Source: an uncultured Coriobacteriaceae bacterium (GTDB lineage: Bacteria; Actinomycetota; Coriobacteriia; Coriobacteriales; Atopobiaceae). Taken from it: a stretch of 55,503 bases of DNA. A program made the translations under genes and the position numbers. Shown here in pieces: positions 52,554 through 55,503 of this stretch; the stretch's first letter is position 1, and each line of letters starts with the position of its first letter. The notes under the pieces are model-generated. The model searched no databases. It saw only the letters and a program-made list of their open reading frames with translations, and was not told the DNA's origin. The stretch spans positions 147,227-202,729 of the forward strand of contig CADAUA010000005.1 in the NCBI GenBank assembly GCA_902791035.1. The letters are read 5' to 3'.

Positions 52554-54446
52554 CTAGCTGACCCAGCGGCACCGGTCGACGGCGGCATGGACCTCCTGCG
52601 GGCGCACCATGGCGAGGTTGCCGGGAATGCGCCTGCCGCACACGGCCTCGAAGCCCCCGCGGTCGAGCTCGGCCATGAGGTCGGCCACGAGTGTGCGGAG
52701 TGGGGTCCGGCCGTCCATGCGACGGCTCAGCTCCACCACCAGGAGGGCCAGGAGCTCGGTCTGCTCGGGGTCCACCAGCTGCTCGACCGCGCGCAGGTCC
52801 ACGTCCTCGCGGTTAACGGAGAAGCCTTCGCGGCCGTCCGTGCGCAGCTTGGGGCGGCCATGGGGACCGTCCAGCACCCGGAGGTCCGCGTGCGGCCTCC
52901 GGGTAGAGAAGTCCAGGTGCGGGAAGCCTGCGGGCTGCGCGGGCTTGTCGCCCGGCGTGTGGCTCTCGGCTTCCCCGTCCCTCTCGCCGGTCTCGTCCCT
53001 CTCGCCGGCGCTGTCCTTCTCACCCGGTGCGTCCTTCATGCCGGCACCGTCCTTCTGGCCTGGTGCGTCCTTCATGCCGGCACCGTCCTTCTGGCCCGGC
53101 GTGCCGGTGCCCCCTGCGCTGGCCAGCACCTCGCGCACCCGTGCCGTCACGTCGCGCGGCTCGTAGCGGTCCATCTGGATCACGTGGTCGGCGCTTGCGA
53201 AGAAGGCCCCCGAACTCCCCGCCACCAGGATCGTGGCCACACCGCACGCGTCGTAGAGCCCCCGCATGAGGCTGCTGTAAGGCACGATCGGCTCGTCCGC
53301 GGCGGCCACGACCTGGGCCATGAGGTCGTCGCGGACCATGAGGTTGGTGGCGCAGGTGTCCTCGTCCATCAGGAGCACGCGGGCGTCCGCCTCCACGGCC
53401 TCCACGATGCCCGCGGCCTGCGAGGTGGAGCCGCTTGCGTTTGCGCTGGTAAAGTGGCGGGTGTCCGCCCCGCTGGGGAGGTTGCGCACGAAGGGCGAGA
53501 TGTCCGCGTCCCAGATGGCGCGGCCGTCCTCGGCGCGGACCTTGGTGGCCGTGGGGTCCGTGGCCACAAGCTCGCGACCGTCGCCCGACACGTGGTCGTA
53601 GACACCTCGCTGCAGCGCGTCGAGCAGGGTCGACTTGCCGTGGTAGCCGCCGCCCACGATCACGGTGACGCCCGGACGGATGCCCATACCGGACACGGCC
53701 CCGGCATGCGGGAGCTGGAAGGTCACGCGGTCCTCGTCGGGCGAGCGGAAGGGGAGGGCGCCCTCGAGCGGTCGCTGGGACACGCCGGACGCGCGCGGCA
53801 GGACGGCGCCGTCGGCCACGAAGGCGATGAGGCCCCGCTCGCGCATCTGGGCGCGCAGGCTGGTCTGGTCCTCGGCAAGGTCCGCCACGTCGCGGAGCTC
53901 GGCCGGCGGGTAGGCGGCACAGAGGAGGCTCGCGCGCACGCAGCCGGGCAGGATGTCGAAGAGGATGCGGTCGAGCTCGCCCGCGAGCACGGTGCGGCCC
54001 GCCGCGGGGAAGCCCACCTGGAAGCGGGCGGTCAGGTTGCCCTTGTTGTCGAAGGCGCAGGCGGAGCGGGCGAGGACCTCCTCGCCGGGGCAGCTGCAGG
54101 CAAGAAGCCCGCTCTTGCCCGACCCGCGCGTCTGGTGGGAGTGGGCCGCGAGCTCCTCGTGGAAGGCGTAGAGCAGGTGGTCCGCCAGGGCGATGGAGTT
54201 GCGGCTGGTCTCGGGACGGGCGGGGTCGGCCAGGAGGGCGCGTGGGAAGCCGGCGGTCGCGGCCGGGATGCGGAGGCTGAGCGACGACGGTGCGGCGAAG
54301 GGATCGCCCTGCACGTGGTCGATGGAGAGGACGTAGTCGGGGAAGCGCCAGCTGCCCTGGAGGTCGCGGTAGGCGGGGTAGGGGCGGCGCTCGATGGCGC
54401 GCAGGCGTGCGCGGAGGTCGTCCGCGGTGGGGGTGGTGTCTCGCAT
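52554..54446 (-). CDS. ABC-class predicted ATPase (COG3044 type) with internal repeats
   Basis: 630 residues from ATG 54446 (GAAGGA upstream). P-loop VGGGYHGKSTLLDAL (about residue 264) and Walker B-like VLLMDEDTCATN (about 350) fit the ABC_ATPase family of soluble, single-chain predicted ATPases with no known transport partner; function unknown. A 50-residue insertion (about 445-495) consists of imperfect 11-12-residue repeats GQKDGAGMKDAP and GERDETG, encoded by 33-36-bp DNA repeats near 52980-53105. It stands in the island between TetR and ygeY but is on the other strand. Confidence 0.85.
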   Translation of the reverse strand: MRDTTPTADDLRARLRAIERRPYPAYRDLQGSWRFPDYVLSIDHVQGDPFAAPSSLSLRIPAATAGFPRALLADPARPETSRNSIALADHLLYAFHEELAAHSHQTRGSGKSGLLACSCPGEEVLARSACAFDNKGNLTARFQVGFPAAGRTVLAGELDRILFDILPGCVRASLLCAAYPPAELRDVADLAEDQTSLRAQMRERGLIAFVADGAVLPRASGVSQRPLEGALPFRSPDEDRVTFQLPHAGAVSGMGIRPGVTVIVGGGYHGKSTLLDALQRGVYDHVSGDGRELVATDPTATKVRAEDGRAIWDADISPFVRNLPSGADTRHFTSANASGSTSQAAGIVEAVEADARVLLMDEDTCATNLMVRDDLMAQVVAAADEPIVPYSSLMRGLYDACGVATILVAGSSGAFFASADHVIQMDRYEPRDVTARVREVLASAGGTGTPGQKDGAGMKDAPGQKDGAGMKDAPGEKDSAGERDETGERDGEAESHTPGDKPAQPAGFPHLDFSTRRPHADLRVLDGPHGRPKLRTDGREGFSVNREDVDLRAVEQLVDPEQTELLALLVVELSRRMDGRTPLRTLVADLMAELDRGGFEAVCGRRIPGNLAMVRPQEVHAAVDRCRWVS

Positions 54447-54791
54447 GGGTCGTCCTTCTCGATGGTTGGACCGGGCGATTGGGTTGGTGAGGGTCACGCT
54501 TGGTGAGGGTCGCCGACTACCTTACCGCAGGTCGCGAGCGCGGAGGGACGTACTGGGGTTGTGACGAGGACGCCCCATCGGGACTGCCGACCTCGGAGTC
54601 AGTACGCCCGCCGCAGCGTTTCCCCAGGTAGCCGCCGAGAGGGGCGTACTGGGATTGCGGCTGACGAGCCAGTCTCCTCCGCTGGGCTCAACCCTAGTAC
54701 GTTCATCGTTGCCGTGGCTTGCGAATGACGCTTGCAGCCAGCACTTCCTGCTGCATGGACCCGACGAGGGGCGGATTGTGGTGCTACGCGG
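54447..54791. other. Gene-free upstream region of the ATPase gene
   Basis: No gene is supported. Two related stretches containing CGTACTGGG(G/A)TTG and TGACGAG occur near 54548 and 54646. Nothing else is recognised before the array at 54792. Confidence 0.5.
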
Positions 54792-54936
54792 TGCACCCTA
54801 TCGGGCGGTTTTCGGTCCGGGCACCGCGGAGATGGCCAGTAGGGTGCACGAATCGCGGGTTTTGCCGTGTTTCTTGCACCCTAACGGGGCTTTGGCACCC
54901 CTGAGCTCTCCGAGCCAGCAGGTAGGGTGCGCCGTA
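54787..54936. repeat. Alternating TAGGGTGCA / TGCACCCTA array, locus C
   Basis: Core copies at 54792 (-), 54840 (+), 54875 (-) and 54923 (+, TAGGGTGCG): steps 48, 35, 48. Intervening DNA differs between intervals. It abuts a 22-bp tandem array at 54941, as at the other two loci. Confidence 0.85.
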
Positions 54937-54940
54937 AGGC

Positions 54941-55006
54941 ACGAGCTCCGACCCCGCGTGACACGAGCTCCGACCCCGCGTGACACGAGCTCCGACCCCG
55001 CGTGAC
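54941..55006 (+). repeat. 22-bp tandem repeat, three copies, next to locus C
   Basis: Units ACGAGCTCCGACCCCGCGTG plus AC start at 54941, 54963 and 54985, identical and exactly 22 bp apart; a diverged partial unit follows. Confidence 0.92.
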
Positions 55007-55118
55007 AACGGACCCGACCTCCGTGCCGCCCACCCGCCCATTCGCGCCGTCTGCGACAATCCAAAAAAGAACTGTGTTAGACCCTTGCATCCGCCGTCCC
55101 ACGTGCTTTAATAGCATT

Positions 55119-55137
55119 GTCAAACAAAAAGTTTGGC
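55119..55137 (+). promoter_or_regulatory. Operator-like palindrome before ygeY
   Basis: GTCAAACAAAAAGTTTGGC matches the perfect palindrome at 47611 at 15 of 19 positions and lies 58 bp upstream of the ygeY start in an AT-rich stretch. Confidence 0.6.
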
Positions 55138-55194
55138 TAGCAGACACAAAGTAAGTCGCTGTGAGCGCGGAGCGCGTGAGTACGGAGGATCATC

Positions 55195-55503
55195 ATGAAG
55201 CAGCTCGACTACGAGGCAATCAAGGACGCCGCCAACAAGTACAACAAGGACATGGTCGCCTTCCTGCGCGCCATGATCTCGCACCCCAGCGAGTCCTGCG
55301 AGGAGGGCGAGGTCGTGGCCTGCATCAAGGCCGAGATGGAGAAGCTCGGCTTCGACCAGGTGGAGGTCGACGGCCTGGGCAACGTGATCGGCTTCATGGG
55401 CACCGGCGACAAGATCATCGCCATCGACGGCCACATCGACACCGTGGGCATCGGCAACCGCGACAACTGGGACTTCGACCCCTACGAGGGCTTCGAGGAC
55501 GAC
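55195..55503 (+). CDS. ygeY: YgeY family M20 hydrolase, 5' part (runs off the window)
   Basis: The first 103 residues, from ATG 55195 with CGGAGGAT upstream, reading MKQLDYEAIKDAANKYNKDM and later IIAIDGHIDTVGIGNRDNWD, where His and Asp are M20 zinc-site residues. This matches the N-terminus of the selenium-metabolism-linked YgeY hydrolases that accompany ygeX, ssnA and ygfK. The frame is open to the end of the window. Substrate is unknown; in the purine pathway it is thought to act on an amino-acid-like ring-opened intermediate. Confidence 0.85.
   Translation, partial: MKQLDYEAIKDAANKYNKDMVAFLRAMISHPSESCEEGEVVACIKAEMEKLGFDQVEVDGLGNVIGFMGTGDKIIAIDGHIDTVGIGNRDNWDFDPYEGFEDD

Overview
The window is high-GC DNA (roughly two thirds G+C in the genes) with short operons. 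Gene content points to an anaerobic actinomycete of the class Coriobacteriia (an Olsenella/Atopobiaceae-like gut or oral bacterium): an Asp23/AmaP envelope-stress operon, a stand-alone leu operon, an ECF transporter and a large anaerobic purine-breakdown island of the E. coli yge/ygf/xdh type. The taxon is inferred from gene content, not from a marker gene.

Region 1 (1-7906): two surface proteins with DUF4430 (transcobalamin-like) domains, then EcfT, a fused double EcfA ATPase, a small unknown reverse-strand gene and an EcfS membrane subunit. Together they look like an ECF vitamin importer, probably for a corrinoid. Region 2 (8034-13836): yebC; amaP, a DUF2273 protein, asp23, ribokinase and nucleoside hydrolase in one run; then a DUF554 membrane protein. 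Region 3 (13837-16966): a repeat-bounded, less GC-rich gene-free segment, a HAD phosphatase and a GH43 glycosidase. Region 4 (17072-22209): leuACDB behind a 25-residue leucine-rich leader peptide and a three-hairpin attenuator.

Region 5 (22487-55503 and beyond): an M20 hydrolase and a YheO-like regulator read leftward. Rightward lies the purine island: ssnA (frameshifted), ygfK, a polyferredoxin, a fused selenium-type molybdenum hydroxylase (xdhD), a nucleoside ABC importer with two BMP lipoproteins, a CDA-fold deaminase, xdhABC, guanine deaminase, an unknown gene, an NCS2 purine permease, ygeX, and the start of ygeY at the window edge. Nucleosides and purines would be imported, deaminated and oxidised to xanthine/urate, with ygfK/polyferredoxin handling low-potential electrons and ygeX/ygeY acting on downstream amino-acid-like fragments. 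An AT-rich palindrome (best copy GCCAAACAATTTGTTTGGC) recurs upstream of most transcription units of this island and looks like a shared operator. An SDR/TetR pair sits inside the island between two 100-bp direct repeats.

The intergenic DNA is the most unusual part. It is packed with several families of short, exactly spaced repeats: a 14-bp motif that alternates orientation at 35/48-bp steps (period 83) with non-repeated DNA between copies, found at three loci and each time next to 22-bp tandem repeats; two 31-bp arrays flanking the regulator; a 125-bp-period palindrome array after xdhC; GGTACTCCC palindrome pairs; and TGTCA-containing REP-like palindromes. One family has entered a reading frame, and unrelated in-frame repeats lie in two other proteins.
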